Part shown: positions 33,039 to 42,119 of the stretch, piece after piece | Layout: each line of letters begins with the position of its first letter | Position numbering within the stretch: the stretch's first letter is position 1 | Assembly: GCF_048565625.1 (NCBI RefSeq) | Contig: NZ_JBLZUR010000001.1 | Location: 1 to 64,000, forward strand | From: JBLZUR01 sp048565625 | GTDB taxonomy: Bacteria; Pseudomonadota; Alphaproteobacteria; Sphingomonadales; Sphingomonadaceae | Direction of reading: 5' to 3' | Length of the DNA stretch: 64,000 nucleotides | Notes under the pieces: generated by a model | What the model was told of the DNA's origin: nothing | Seen by the model: the letters and a program-made list of their open reading frames with translations, nothing else | Database searches by the model: none | Made by a program: the position numbers and the translations under genes

Positions 33039-34613
33039 TCAATTTCTGGCCCGTACTGGCGCAAGGCTAATCGTGGCCGTGCCGCGCCCCCATACCGGTA
33101 GGTAGACGCCTTGCCCCGCCGCCTTCAACTGGCCCGTCCGCACGTCCGTCACACGGGCACGCACGATTATGTCGCCAATCCGCTTTTCGTCGATCGCACG
33201 GGTGATCTTGCCGATTAGCTTGTCGAAATCCTTTTCGAAGTTCTGGGTCAGCGCGGCTGACACAGTGCCTGATATGCCGGGAGTGTTGGCGAGCTTCAGG
33301 AGCAGGCTTGTCCCGACCGAGTCGGCCACACCGGCGACAGTGAGATCGTCGAACGCTACACGGCGATCGTTGACGGCGTTCCGCGGCGTGGCGGTAAGCC
33401 AGATCGTGCCTTGCGCAGGCTCCCCACCTTCGGCTGCCGCACTGAAGCGAAGCCCGACCGCGATCTTGTCACCCGTGGTGCCGTAGACGGTCACCTGGTG
33501 AAACTGCGCGCGCACGGCCCCGACACCAGGCACTTCGAAGGGCCGGCGGGAACGCTTCGCCAATGCCTTGGCGAGCACAGGCTCCAGCTGAGGATAGTCG
33601 GCGATGACGGGGATGGCGAACAGGATGCGGCCGGGTCCGGGCTGCGTGCGCGTCATGTCGGGGAGCGGCCGGCGCTGCGGATCAGGCGGCCGATCGCCGA
33701 CAAAAGTCTCCGTCCCCGCCGTCATCCCTAGCGCCAGGTTCACCCGGTTGCGCGAAATGGTGTAGCCTCCGTAGCTCAACTGCCGGGGCGTGATCCGCAT
33801 CCACACCGGCGGGTTCGCCCGGTTCAGTTGGACGGAGGTGAACGCCGACCCCCAGACCTGCGCGATCTGCTCGCGCAGCTGCAATCTGCCGAGCTCCTGC
33901 GGCAGCGAGCGCTCCAGGCGCTCGACGACGCCGGCGAGCTTGGCGTCGGCCTTGCTGGTGAACTCGATTCGCTGGCCGAGGAAGTCGACGTGCGGCTCGT
34001 CGGTCCAGTCGTAGGCGATCGACACCGTTGCGCGCGGCGACCAGTCGCGGGCGATGTCGAGCCTGACCACGGCCCGGACGCGGGCGTCCGCCTCCGCCGT
34101 TTCCCGGCTGAGCACGCCGCCCACGTCGCGGGCGCTGATCGCGGCGTGAAGCGGCATGGTGACAATGATCGTTTTGCCCGAGCCCTCCAGCACCAGCGGC
34201 CCTCGGACGACGGTGCCGGTGATGCGGCACTGGATCGCGGGCGTCTTGATCTTCGCGAAGAGGATCTTGACCTTTTTCGGCGGGAGGCAGGTCTGCCCCG
34301 GCTTGTCGATCGACCAGAGGCGACGCGGAACCGCCTGTTCGAGGCTTGCCGCCAGCTTGTCCATGTCTGCAACAATCGGGACATCCATGGTAGAAGTCTG
34401 CGGGGGCACGCTGATGGTGTCCGTCGCTCGCGGAGGCGCCTCGCGAGGAGTCCGGTCGCAGCCACTAAGGCATGCAACGCAGAGCAGGGCGGACACGATC
34501 GAGACACTCGAGAGTTCGTTCTCGCGAAAAAAAGCCCCGGCAATCTGGCCTGCCGCTTCAGCTATCGACCGACTCGGCGTTGAGACGGTTGCCCGAGCGG
34601 TCGTGTTCTTCAT
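33039..34613 (-). CDS. DUF4403 family lipoprotein
   Basis: The ATG at 34613 gives 524 residues with a hydrophobic segment and lipobox (LSGC) around residues 36-52. The body matches the DUF4403 layout: repeated TULIP-like beta regions such as PIVADMDKLAASLEQAVP, VNLALGMTAGTETFVG and a C-terminal domain. Members are envelope proteins of unknown role, some thought to bind lipids. It converges on the recombinase gene. A start at 34664 is possible but adds a non-signal-like extension. Confidence 0.78.
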   Translation of the reverse strand: MKNTTARATVSTPSRSIAEAAGQIAGAFFRENELSSVSIVSALLCVACLSGCDRTPREAPPRATDTISVPPQTSTMDVPIVADMDKLAASLEQAVPRRLWSIDKPGQTCLPPKKVKILFAKIKTPAIQCRITGTVVRGPLVLEGSGKTIIVTMPLHAAISARDVGGVLSRETAEADARVRAVVRLDIARDWSPRATVSIAYDWTDEPHVDFLGQRIEFTSKADAKLAGVVERLERSLPQELGRLQLREQIAQVWGSAFTSVQLNRANPPVWMRITPRQLSYGGYTISRNRVNLALGMTAGTETFVGDRPPDPQRRPLPDMTRTQPGPGRILFAIPVIADYPQLEPVLAKALAKRSRRPFEVPGVGAVRAQFHQVTVYGTTGDKIAVGLRFSAAAEGGEPAQGTIWLTATPRNAVNDRRVAFDDLTVAGVADSVGTSLLLKLANTPGISGTVSAALTQNFEKDFDKLIGKITRAIDEKRIGDIIVRARVTDVRTGQLKAAGQGVYLPVWGRGTATISLAPVRARN

Positions 34614-34680
34614 CGCCGCGCACCTCCAGCCGTCCGAGCGGCCACCATCCCATAGGTTTGCCAAATCAGTTTCGCAAAAG

Positions 34681-34705
34681 GGAACCGTTCCGTTTCTTTA
34701 TCGTT
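34681..34705 (+). promoter_or_regulatory. EcfG-type general stress promoter for DUF4142
   Basis: GGAAC (34681-34685) and CGTT (34702-34705) are separated by 16 bp, matching the GGAAC-N16/17-CGTT consensus of the alphaproteobacterial general stress sigma factor EcfG. It lies 50 bp before the DUF4142 start. Confidence 0.75.
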
Positions 34706-34754
34706 CGGCCGGTTGATTTCGGTCAATGCCTGACAACACCAACGGAGGCCCTCT

Positions 34755-35324
34755 ATGAAGATTGCGATTGTCGCTGCGCTGCTCACCCTGGCGCCGGTTA
34801 CGGTGTTGGCGCAGGCCGTTTCGCCCGCCACTTCGGGAACGATGACCAGCGCCGACGTCGGCGTCTCGCCGATCTCGGGCCAGAGCGGCCCTAATTACGT
34901 GCTCGCCGCGGCCGACGCCAACCTCTACCAGATCAAGGCCGCGCAGCTCGCCGCGACGCGCGCGCAGCGGGACGACGTCAAGGCCTACGCAAAGCGCGTG
35001 CTGGCGGAAACGCAGAGCAGCCACAAGGCGCTGCTGGCAGCGCTGAAGAATGATCAGCGCACGATCAAGGCGCCGCCCTCGAACCTGTCCGCCGACCGCG
35101 CCGCCCTCCTAAAGCTGCTCCAGAAGGCGCCGAAGAGCGCTTTCGACAACCTGTATCTGACCCAGTCGGCGCAGGTTCAGCAGGCTGCGTGGGCGGTGCA
35201 TAAGGGCTATGCACAGGATGGGACCGACCCGGCGCTGCAGCAGGTTGCCGGTACTGCGGTCCCTGTGCTGGAAAACGAGCTCACCACCGGCAAGTCGCTT
35301 ACTCCCTCCGGGCTTGCAGGATAG
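34755..35324 (+). CDS. DUF4142 family exported protein
   Basis: The 189-residue protein has a clear signal peptide (MKIAIVAALLTLAPVTVLAQA) and the DUF4142 four-helix ferritin-like domain: NYVLAAADANLYQIKAAQLA, then a helix with VKAYAKRVLAETQSSHKALL and a C-terminal helix pair. DUF4142 proteins are common members of the EcfG general stress regulon in sphingomonads and rhizobia. Function is unknown. A strong EcfG-type promoter is upstream. Confidence 0.87.
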   Translation: MKIAIVAALLTLAPVTVLAQAVSPATSGTMTSADVGVSPISGQSGPNYVLAAADANLYQIKAAQLAATRAQRDDVKAYAKRVLAETQSSHKALLAALKNDQRTIKAPPSNLSADRAALLKLLQKAPKSAFDNLYLTQSAQVQQAAWAVHKGYAQDGTDPALQQVAGTAVPVLENELTTGKSLTPSGLAG

Positions 35325-35339
35325 GTGATACCCGCCGGG

Positions 35340-35368
35340 CCAGGTCGACGAAGCCCCCTTCGACCTGG
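35340..35368. terminator. Hairpin between convergent DUF4142 and MarR genes
   Basis: CCAGGTCGA and TCGACCTGG form a perfect 9-bp stem around an 11-base loop. It sits 16 bp after one stop and 22 bp before the other, so it could terminate both directions. The T run is weak. Confidence 0.5.
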
Positions 35369-35389
35369 TCCGGCACTTGTTTGCGGCGA

Positions 35390-35908
35390 TCACTGCCTGG
35401 AGTGCAGCCGGCGGAATTGCTCCCGTGCTTCGCCGCGCATGAGCTGCTGCATTACGATCCAGTAGCCCGTGACGGCTGTTTCTCCTGCCGCTTGGTAAGC
35501 GTTCGCCATGTTGCGCCTGAGATCCTCGAAAAGCGCGTTTTCGAGCGCTCGCCCCTCATCGGTCAAAGAAAGCAGCTTTTGACGACGATCGCGCTCCCCG
35601 ACACGGCCGCAGACGAGCCCGCGATCCATCAGATCCCGCATTACCCTGCCAAGCGATTGCTTCGAGACGCAAAGAACGTCCAGCAGTTCGCTGACAGAGA
35701 TTTCCGGGTACCCGCCGAGGAAATACAGGGCGCGGTGATGCGCCCGCCCGAGGTTACGCGTCGCCAGTTCGGCGTCGGCATGCGCCAGATGGGATCTGTG
35801 GGCGAAGAACATCAGGTCCATTCCTCCCCTGATCGCGTCATCACGCAGATACTGGGCAGGGGGCGGCAGAAGCGGAGCCGTCACGCGGTCGGCGCCCTCC
35901 GCTCGCAT
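35390..35908 (-). CDS. MarR-family transcriptional regulator
   Basis: From ATG 35908 the product has 172 residues with a winged helix: YFLGGYPEISVSELLDVLCVSKQSLGRVMRDLMDRGLV (in parts) and the wing ERDRRQKLLSLTDEG. MarR proteins repress efflux and stress genes and release on binding phenolic or drug ligands. It is the last gene of the EmrAB-NodT operon, 13 bp after the outer-membrane gene, so it may provide feedback on that operon. Confidence 0.83.
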   Translation of the reverse strand: MRAEGADRVTAPLLPPPAQYLRDDAIRGGMDLMFFAHRSHLAHADAELATRNLGRAHHRALYFLGGYPEISVSELLDVLCVSKQSLGRVMRDLMDRGLVCGRVGERDRRQKLLSLTDEGRALENALFEDLRRNMANAYQAAGETAVTGYWIVMQQLMRGEAREQFRRLHSRQ

Positions 35909-35921
35909 AGTTGGAAGACCG

Positions 35922-37349
35922 TCACGGCTGGCTCCATCCAAGTCCCATCGCCTTTTGAAGGGCAACGAAGGCACGATCAAGCTCGCCAGTGGCTTCCAGC
36001 ACCGACTGGTCGGCAGCCAGCGCCGCGCGTTCGGCATCGATGGACGTGGTCAGCGGTATCGCTCCCTGCGCGTATCGCTGCCCGGCATAGGTCGCTGACT
36101 GCTTGGCGCCGTGCCGGCTCTCGATAGACGAAAACAGGTTCCGGCGCTGATTCCCGAAGCGGGTCAGGCTGCTTTCCGCGTCCGACAGCGCGCCGAGAAC
36201 CGCCTTGCGGTATTGTGCTTCCGCCTCGTCGCGGTCGGCCCGCGCCTGCTCGACCCGGGCACGGTTACGGCCGAAGTCGAGGAAGCTCCAGCTGATTCGC
36301 GGCAGGAGGAGGCCCGCGACGCTGTCAGGATCGATCACATCGGCAATATTGGGACCACCGAGGCCAATGATACCCATGATGCTGACTGATGGGAACTGCC
36401 GGGCGACGTTGACACCGATCTGCGCGTTCGATGCCGCCAGCTGCCGCTCGGCTGCGCGAATGTCCGGCCGGCGTCGCAGCATGGCGGCCGGATCGCCGAT
36501 CGCGACATTCCTCGGGATCATCGGGATCGGCGCGGGGGAAGACAGCAAGGCGTCGTGAGCACCGGGTTCGTCGCCGGTGAGCAGGGCAAGCTGGTCGAGC
36601 GTGGTTGCGATCTGCCCTTCGAGCGGCAACAGCCCGGCCTCCGTGCGGGTCAGCTCGGTCTGGAGCCGAACCACCTCGTCGCGCGACGATGCACCGCGTT
36701 GCTCACGCTGTTGAAGCAGGGCGAGTGATCGCTGCTGAAGCGCTGCGGAGCGGCGGGCCAGGATCAGACGCTGCTGAAGTTCGCGCAAGGTCACATAATT
36801 CTGGGCAACCTCCGCCGAGAGACGAACCTGCGCATCGGCCCTATTGGCTTCGGCTGCCTGCGCCTGGGCTTCGGCACCTTCGGCGGCACGGCGTCGGCCG
36901 CCGAACAGATCGATCTCCCAAGACGCGTCCAGGCCGGCGTTGTAGAATTCGGCCCTGGTACGATCGGATTGCTCGCCTTGCGTCGGCAGCGCGAGCGAGC
37001 CGGCGGGAAGATCGGCGACGATCGCAGTCCCTGACCCCGAGACGGTGGGAAGCTGGTTCGCGCGCTGTTCGCGCAAGCTGGCGCGCGCCTTGCGGATGCG
37101 CGCCTCGGCGATCGCCACGTCCGGATTAGAGGCAAGCGCCCGGTCGATCAGCATCGTGAGCTGCGCGTCGCCCATGCCTTCCCACCAGCGTGCGACAGGG
37201 GTCTGCGGTGACGTGACGGCCTGATCCGCGCGGCGAAATGTCGACCCGGCGCGCTCCCCGCTCGCAACGCCCGGCGGGCCTCCATAGTTGGGGCCGACGA
37301 CGCATCCAGTCAGGAGTGCGGGGAGAATGGCCCAGCCAAGTCGCTTCAT
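35922..37349 (-). CDS. NodT-family outer membrane efflux lipoprotein
   Basis: The 475-residue protein has a lipobox (LLTGC) near residue 16 and the start CVVGPNYGGPP typical of the NodT/OprM family. Two OEP repeats follow with long helices (VRLSAEVAQNYVTLRELQQR). It is the outer-membrane duct for the EmrAB-type pump encoded upstream, whose stop overlaps its start (37349). Confidence 0.9.
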   Translation of the reverse strand: MKRLGWAILPALLTGCVVGPNYGGPPGVASGERAGSTFRRADQAVTSPQTPVARWWEGMGDAQLTMLIDRALASNPDVAIAEARIRKARASLREQRANQLPTVSGSGTAIVADLPAGSLALPTQGEQSDRTRAEFYNAGLDASWEIDLFGGRRRAAEGAEAQAQAAEANRADAQVRLSAEVAQNYVTLRELQQRLILARRSAALQQRSLALLQQREQRGASSRDEVVRLQTELTRTEAGLLPLEGQIATTLDQLALLTGDEPGAHDALLSSPAPIPMIPRNVAIGDPAAMLRRRPDIRAAERQLAASNAQIGVNVARQFPSVSIMGIIGLGGPNIADVIDPDSVAGLLLPRISWSFLDFGRNRARVEQARADRDEAEAQYRKAVLGALSDAESSLTRFGNQRRNLFSSIESRHGAKQSATYAGQRYAQGAIPLTTSIDAERAALAADQSVLEATGELDRAFVALQKAMGLGWSQP

Positions 37350-38875
37350 CAGTGCATCGCCATCTGCGTGTCGGAGGAGATCGGGCGGAGGAACAGCGCC
37401 AGCGGCGTCGTGATCGCGATCGCGACGCCCAGCGCAAAAAACAGGTCGTTATAGGCCATGACGGTAGCCTGTTCGAGAAGTTGACCGGCGAGCTGCCGAT
37501 ACGCGCCGGCTTCGCCGGACGGCATGACCATGGCTTTAGCGAACCATTCCTGCGTGGTCGCCGCGTTGGCCGACACCGTTTCGCCCAGCCGGTTGAAATG
37601 CAGAAAGGTCTGCCGGTCCTGGAGGGTCGCCATCAGCGCCAGGCCGATCGATCCGCCAAGGTTTCGCCCCGCGTTGAACAGCGCGGACGCATCGCCTGCG
37701 TCTTCGGGCGCCACGGCGCTGATCGCGGCCTGGTTGAGGAACATCATGGCGAAGATCTGCCCAAAGCCGCGCACGAGCTGAGAGTTCGTCAGGTCCCCAC
37801 CGGCCGACCGCGCGGTGAGATGCCAGTCCATCGCGCAGCTGACGCCGATCAGCGTCATGCCGACAAAGACCGCCAGCCGGACGTCGAGATATTTGAACGC
37901 GAGCGGCAGGAACGGCATCAGCATCAGGGCGGGGATGCCGGAGACGAAGACCACCTTGCCCGATTGCAGCGCGCTGTAATCCGCCATCGACGAGAGAAAC
38001 TGGGGGATGAGGAAGGTGACCCCGTAGAGCACGACGCCGATGATGAGGCTGAGGACGAATACGCTGCCGAAGGAGCGGCTGAAGATCAGTGACAGCTTGA
38101 GCACCGGATGCGCGGAGCGGACCTGTCCGATCGTGATGAGCGCGAAGCCGAAGACCGTGGCGATCGCGAGTTTCACGATCATGGCGGATTCGAACCACAT
38201 CTCGCGCTGCCCCTCCTCGAGCATGACGGTGAGCGCACCCAGGCCGATTGCGAGCCCTGCGATCCCGAACCAGTCGGCATGGCGCAGCTGGTCGAGCCGC
38301 AGACGCTCATGCTTGAGCCCGAACAGCAGGAGCAGGACGAGCCCGGCACAAACCGGCACGTTCAGGAAGAAGGCGTAGTGCCAGCTGTAATTGTCGGTGA
38401 GCCAGCCGCCGATGATCGGCCCGAGCACCGGACCGAGGATCGCGGTGCCGCCGAACGCGGCGGTGCCGATCGGCTGTTGCGATGGCGGCAGCCGTGTCGC
38501 GATGATGGTCATCGCGGTCGGGATCAGCGCACCGCCGGTGAAGCCTTGCCCTACACGCCCGGCGATCATCATCGGCAACGTCGTCGAGATGCCGCACATG
38601 ATCGAGAAGCCGGTGAAGCTGATCGCCGCACCCAGAAGGAAGTTGCGCAGACCGAACAGACGCACGAGGAAGGGGCTAAGCGGGATCATGACGATTTCCG
38701 CCACGAGATAGGCGGTCGCGACCCAGGTGCCCTCCGTTCCGCTCGCGCCGATCTCGCCCTGGATGGTGGGCAAGGCCGCATTGACGATCGAGATGTCGAG
38801 CAGCGCCATGAACGACCCGATCGTGCCCGCTGCGACGGCGAGCCAGTCGCGCAGGCCGGCGCGTTCGGCCGCCAT
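37349..38875 (-). CDS. emrB: DHA2-family multidrug exporter (EmrB/QacA type)
   Basis: The 508-residue protein has 14 predicted membrane segments. DHA2 motifs include LDISIVNAALPTI (D1, residues ~24-36), GRVGQGFTGGALIP (motif C-like) and the motif-A region. It is a proton-driven drug exporter that works with the adaptor and outer-membrane protein beside it. It ends at the NodT start and begins at the adaptor stop (shared base 38875). Confidence 0.92.
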   Translation of the reverse strand: MAAERAGLRDWLAVAAGTIGSFMALLDISIVNAALPTIQGEIGASGTEGTWVATAYLVAEIVMIPLSPFLVRLFGLRNFLLGAAISFTGFSIMCGISTTLPMMIAGRVGQGFTGGALIPTAMTIIATRLPPSQQPIGTAAFGGTAILGPVLGPIIGGWLTDNYSWHYAFFLNVPVCAGLVLLLLFGLKHERLRLDQLRHADWFGIAGLAIGLGALTVMLEEGQREMWFESAMIVKLAIATVFGFALITIGQVRSAHPVLKLSLIFSRSFGSVFVLSLIIGVVLYGVTFLIPQFLSSMADYSALQSGKVVFVSGIPALMLMPFLPLAFKYLDVRLAVFVGMTLIGVSCAMDWHLTARSAGGDLTNSQLVRGFGQIFAMMFLNQAAISAVAPEDAGDASALFNAGRNLGGSIGLALMATLQDRQTFLHFNRLGETVSANAATTQEWFAKAMVMPSGEAGAYRQLAGQLLEQATVMAYNDLFFALGVAIAITTPLALFLRPISSDTQMAMH

Positions 38876-40113
38876 CAGCGCCCGCCCTGCGTCTCGTCGT
38901 GCTTAAGCCGCTCGGTTTCCTGTTCGATCCGGTCACGACTTCCTTTTGCGCTGATCGTGTCGACCGTAACCTCGACCGACAGGCCGGGACGCAACACCCG
39001 GCGCGCCTCCGGCCCCGCTTCAATGCTGATCCGCACGGGCACTCGCTGAACGATCTTGGTAAAGTTCCCGGTCGCGTTCTCGGGCGGGATGAGCGAGAAC
39101 TGCGCGCCCGTGCCTGGCGAGAAGCTCGCAACCCGGCCGCGCAGTTCGGCGCCGTCCAGTGCATCCACCTTGATGGTCACGGGTTGCCCGACGCGCATCA
39201 GCGCGACCTGGGTCTCCTTGAAATTGGCCTCGATGTAGAGTTGATCAACCGGCACCACCGACATCAGCCGGGTCGCAGGCTGGACATATTGCCCGGCCCG
39301 GACCGCCTTGTCGGCAACAACGCCGTCGATGCTGCTGCGGATCTCGACGGCGCCGAGGTCCGTCGAGGCGCGCGCAAGCTGCGCCTGCGCGGTGCCGCGC
39401 TGCGCCTCCGCCTGGCCGATGCGAGCCGCTTGTGTGGCGACACTGCGACGGGCGGCGAGGTAGGCGGCGCGCTGCGCGCGCAGCTCCGCGGCGGCTCGAT
39501 CACGCTGCAGGACGAGGTTGGCGAGGCGCTCGCGCGATTCCGCCCCTGTCCGAGTGAGCGGTTCGTAACGTCTTACCTCGTTTTCTGCCGCTGCCGCGGC
39601 AGCCTCGGCGCTCGCAACCTGGGCGGCGGCCTGAGCGACAGTGGCCTGCTGCTCGTCAAGCGTCCGGCGCGCGGTCGTGATGTTGGCGCCGGCCGCGGCA
39701 ATCTGAGCTTGCGCCTGTTCGACATTGGCGCGGTAGTCACGAGGATCGAGGACGGCGAGCAGCTGGCCGCGGCGGACAGGCTGGTTGTCGGCGACGAGGA
39801 CACGCTCGACATAGCCGCCCACCTTCGGTGAAACGGTCACGAAGTCCGCGCGCACATAGGCGTTGTTGGTCGACTGCAGGTATTGGCCGCTCGCGCGGTA
39901 GTTCATGTACCAGACGACCGCCGCGACGATGCCCGCAACGAGCGCGGCGATGAGGACGTAGCGGATGATCGGATAGCGCTCGAGAAGCGAGGGCTTCTTT
40001 ACGCCGTCGTTCTCCTCGACACCGTCCTTCGACCTAGCTTCTGGCTGGGAATGCGCATTCCGGTCGTCATGCGGCGCATCGCCGCCTCGATCTTCAGCAT
40101 GCTCGTCAGCCAC
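38875..40113 (-). CDS. emrA: EmrA/HlyD-family membrane fusion protein
   Basis: The 412-residue protein has a charged cytoplasmic N-terminus, one membrane helix (about 49-69), the biotinyl-lipoyl motif NAYVRADFVTVSPKVGGYV, a long coiled-coil hairpin rich in Ala/Arg/Gln (about 125-240), and a beta-barrel region. This is the EmrA layout. Translation begins at GTG 40113. A conserved 17-bp motif lies 19-35 bp upstream (40132-40148), making this the likely first gene of the emrA-emrB-nodT-marR operon. Confidence 0.9.
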   Translation of the reverse strand: MADEHAEDRGGDAPHDDRNAHSQPEARSKDGVEENDGVKKPSLLERYPIIRYVLIAALVAGIVAAVVWYMNYRASGQYLQSTNNAYVRADFVTVSPKVGGYVERVLVADNQPVRRGQLLAVLDPRDYRANVEQAQAQIAAAGANITTARRTLDEQQATVAQAAAQVASAEAAAAAAENEVRRYEPLTRTGAESRERLANLVLQRDRAAAELRAQRAAYLAARRSVATQAARIGQAEAQRGTAQAQLARASTDLGAVEIRSSIDGVVADKAVRAGQYVQPATRLMSVVPVDQLYIEANFKETQVALMRVGQPVTIKVDALDGAELRGRVASFSPGTGAQFSLIPPENATGNFTKIVQRVPVRISIEAGPEARRVLRPGLSVEVTVDTISAKGSRDRIEQETERLKHDETQGGR

Positions 40114-40131
40114 TCAGCAACCCTAACGTAT

Positions 40132-40148
40132 GTAAACCGGACCGTATC
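40132..40148 (-). promoter_or_regulatory. Conserved 17-bp motif, site A (upstream of emrA)
   Basis: GTAAACCGGACCGTATC on the plus strand closely matches sites upstream of the thioesterases/mlaD, tetR and the sigma gene. It lies just upstream of emrA and overlaps the stop of the first thioesterase gene. It is probably an operator of a TetR-type repressor. Confidence 0.55.
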
Positions 40149-40551
40149 ATAGTATGTGGCGATCGGCACTGCCACCCACTCTGATGGGCTCGTGCACAGC
40201 AAACTCAAGCTGCGCGAAACAAACAGCCGCTGGATCTTCGCGGCGGAATGCTTCGGCGTGAACGACTGCGATCCGACGTCCGACACGCCTGACCTTCGGC
40301 GTCGTGACAAGTGCATCCAGCCGAGCAGAGGCAAGGAACTGGAGGTTCACGCTGATGAGCTTCGGGAAGTGCCCGGGCGGAAGTTTGCGTGCAAGGGCAC
40401 GCTTCGCTGCCACTTCGAGAAAGGATGCCACAGCTCCGCCATGCAAGGCGGGAAGGAGAGGGCTGCCGATCATGTACTCCACTGGCGTCAAAACAAAGGC
40501 GTCACCGCTCTCTGAAATCATGGAGCCTAGCAGCTGCGCGAAGCCGGTCAT
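40147..40551 (-). CDS. PaaI-like hotdog thioesterase A
   Basis: The ATG at 40551 overlaps the stop of thioesterase B (ATGA), giving 134 residues. The hotdog helix segment LHGGAVASFLEVAAKRAL follows the beta strand GSPLLPA, and PKLISVNLQFLASARL forms the next strands, as in PaaI/YdiI acyl-CoA thioesterases. It probably hydrolyses aromatic or medium-chain acyl-CoA esters. It may form a heterodimer with the neighbouring paralogue. Confidence 0.78.
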   Translation of the reverse strand: MTGFAQLLGSMISESGDAFVLTPVEYMIGSPLLPALHGGAVASFLEVAAKRALARKLPPGHFPKLISVNLQFLASARLDALVTTPKVRRVGRRIAVVHAEAFRREDPAAVCFAQLEFAVHEPIRVGGSADRHIL

Positions 40552-40994
40552 GGCCCGACAGCCCGATTGATCGAAAAGACGCCTTGGGCAGTCGCGATCA
40601 GGTGAGAAGGATCGGTATCCCAGACTTCGGTCCGTACGAACGCACGGCGCTCGGTAGCGTCGTAACAATGCGCCCACGCTGTCGCGGAGCATCTCGCCTC
40701 GGGGGACCGCACATGGTCCACCTTCAGGTTGAGGGTCGAGATTGCCAATCGCCTTCCCAGTCGGGACATTACGGCAACGCCGCAGGCCTGATCGATAAGG
40801 CTCGTCAACACGCCCGTTGCTAAAGTCTCGTCCTCGTCGGCCAGCTCCTCACGCCAACCGACACGTAGCGAGCTGAGGCCATCGCCGATCGAAACCAACT
40901 CCAGGCCAAGCCTGTTGCCCCACGGTATGTCGCCTGGTTGCAGGCTCCAGTCTCCAGCCACGATTCCATCCTCGTCCTGATCAGGCCTTGCCAC
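40548..40994 (-). CDS. PaaI-like hotdog thioesterase B
   Basis: The 148-residue product starts at GTG 40994. The pattern GNRLGLELVSIGDGLSSLRV, then DETLATGVLTSLIDQACGVAVM and AISTLNLKVDHVR, is the hotdog thioesterase signature in which an Asp on the central helix acts as base. It is co-translated with thioesterase A. The start is directly adjacent to tandem copies of the conserved operator-like motif (40999-41033). Confidence 0.8.
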   Translation of the reverse strand: MARPDQDEDGIVAGDWSLQPGDIPWGNRLGLELVSIGDGLSSLRVGWREELADEDETLATGVLTSLIDQACGVAVMSRLGRRLAISTLNLKVDHVRSPEARCSATAWAHCYDATERRAFVRTEVWDTDPSHLIATAQGVFSINRAVGP

Positions 40995-40998
40995 CTTG

Positions 40999-41033
40999 GA
41001 AACGGTACGGTTTACAAATTTGGTCCGGCTTCC
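40999..41033. promoter_or_regulatory. Conserved 17-bp motif, tandem sites B1 and B2
   Basis: On the minus strand, GTAAACCGTACCGTTTC (41015-40999) and a weaker copy GGAAGCCGGACCAAATT (41033-41017) lie side by side. They fill the short gap between the divergent thioesterase and mlaD genes. This placement would let one repressor control both promoters. Confidence 0.55.
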
Positions 41034-41051
41034 TAATGGTTATGGTCTCTC

Positions 41052-41996
41052 ATGGAAACGCGGTCGAATAAATTCCTTGTGCTCGCGGTCACCAGCCTTC
41101 TGTTGGGTACGCTCCTCGTCTTTACCCTTTGGCTGTTTGATGCACGCAATGAAGACGGAAACCCTTATCTGATCCGCTTTACCGGAAGCGTTGCCGGTCT
41201 GGAGAAGGGGTCGCCGGTGACCTTCTCGGGCGTACCGGCCGGTCACGTCACGTCGATACGGTTCGACAAGGAGGACCCGTCAGCGGTTCTCGTCACCGTC
41301 AGCCTTGAACCGCGGATCCCCATCGTCGCAGGCGTGAAAGCGTCGATCGCAAGATCGGCACTGGCCGGCACCGCGAACATCAGCCTCGACGGTGCAACCT
41401 CTGGCGCGCCCCCGATCGTTGCGGCGAACGACGGGGAGCTTCCCGTCATCCCCACCAAGGAAGGCGGGCTCCTTGGCGGCGGAGGGGACCCCGTCGCACT
41501 GGTCGAGAAGATCAGCCGCACCGTGGACTCTGTCTCGCGCAACCTCGACGCCGCTCAGCAGCAGCGGGCCAGCGATCGGCTGGCGGCGCTCGCGGAGAGT
41601 TCCGCTGGTTGGGCTGACAAAGCCGGAGCAGCGTCCGATGCTCTCACCGGTGCGCGCGGCCGCGTGATTGCCGTGGGAGACGCCTTGCAGCGATCCGGCG
41701 ACAGCGCCCAACAACTGAGAGCGGCAGCGGACGAACGCCGCGCGACCGTCCTCGCGAGAGCGAACCGAACATTGTTGAGAGCCCGAGACGGTGCCGATCG
41801 ATTCACGGCTCGGCTAGAGGCTATTCGACCCACGATACGCGGCACGGCCGCCAAACAGGCCCAACTGCGTGAAACGGTTCGTTCAGCGAGGAACAAGGTC
41901 GGTGCTGTCAGGGATGCGGCCGTTCGCATCGATCAGGAGGGACTGGGCGTGGGGGCTCCGTCCCTTCCCATCTACAAGCCGAGGCCACGGCAGTGA
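41052..41996 (+). CDS. MlaD-family (MCE domain) protein
   Basis: The 314-residue protein has one N-terminal membrane helix (about 8-28) and an MCE domain from about residue 38 (YLIRFTGSVAGLEKGSPVTFSGVPAGHVTSI in parts), followed by a long Ala/Arg helical tail. MCE proteins form ring-shaped lipid-transfer channels between membranes, normally with MlaE/MlaF partners, which are absent here. It is the first gene of a rightward mlaD-tetR-ubiB series. Confidence 0.85.
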   Translation: METRSNKFLVLAVTSLLLGTLLVFTLWLFDARNEDGNPYLIRFTGSVAGLEKGSPVTFSGVPAGHVTSIRFDKEDPSAVLVTVSLEPRIPIVAGVKASIARSALAGTANISLDGATSGAPPIVAANDGELPVIPTKEGGLLGGGGDPVALVEKISRTVDSVSRNLDAAQQQRASDRLAALAESSAGWADKAGAASDALTGARGRVIAVGDALQRSGDSAQQLRAAADERRATVLARANRTLLRARDGADRFTARLEAIRPTIRGTAAKQAQLRETVRSARNKVGAVRDAAVRIDQEGLGVGAPSLPIYKPRPRQ

Positions 41997-42074
41997 TCGG
42001 CCGCGATACAAGGACAGCCATTGGCTGAGATCTCGCTGGCGGGTGAGCAACCGACCGTCTCCGTTTGATTTCTC

Positions 42075-42091
42075 GCCAACCGGTCCGGATC
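42075..42091 (+). promoter_or_regulatory. Conserved 17-bp motif, site D (upstream of tetR)
   Basis: GCCAACCGGTCCGGATC agrees with site A at 13 of 17 positions. It lies 29 bp before the TetR start, as expected for autoregulation. Confidence 0.45.
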
Positions 42092-42119
42092 GCGCTACTC
42101 TCGATCCAGGAGAACGAGA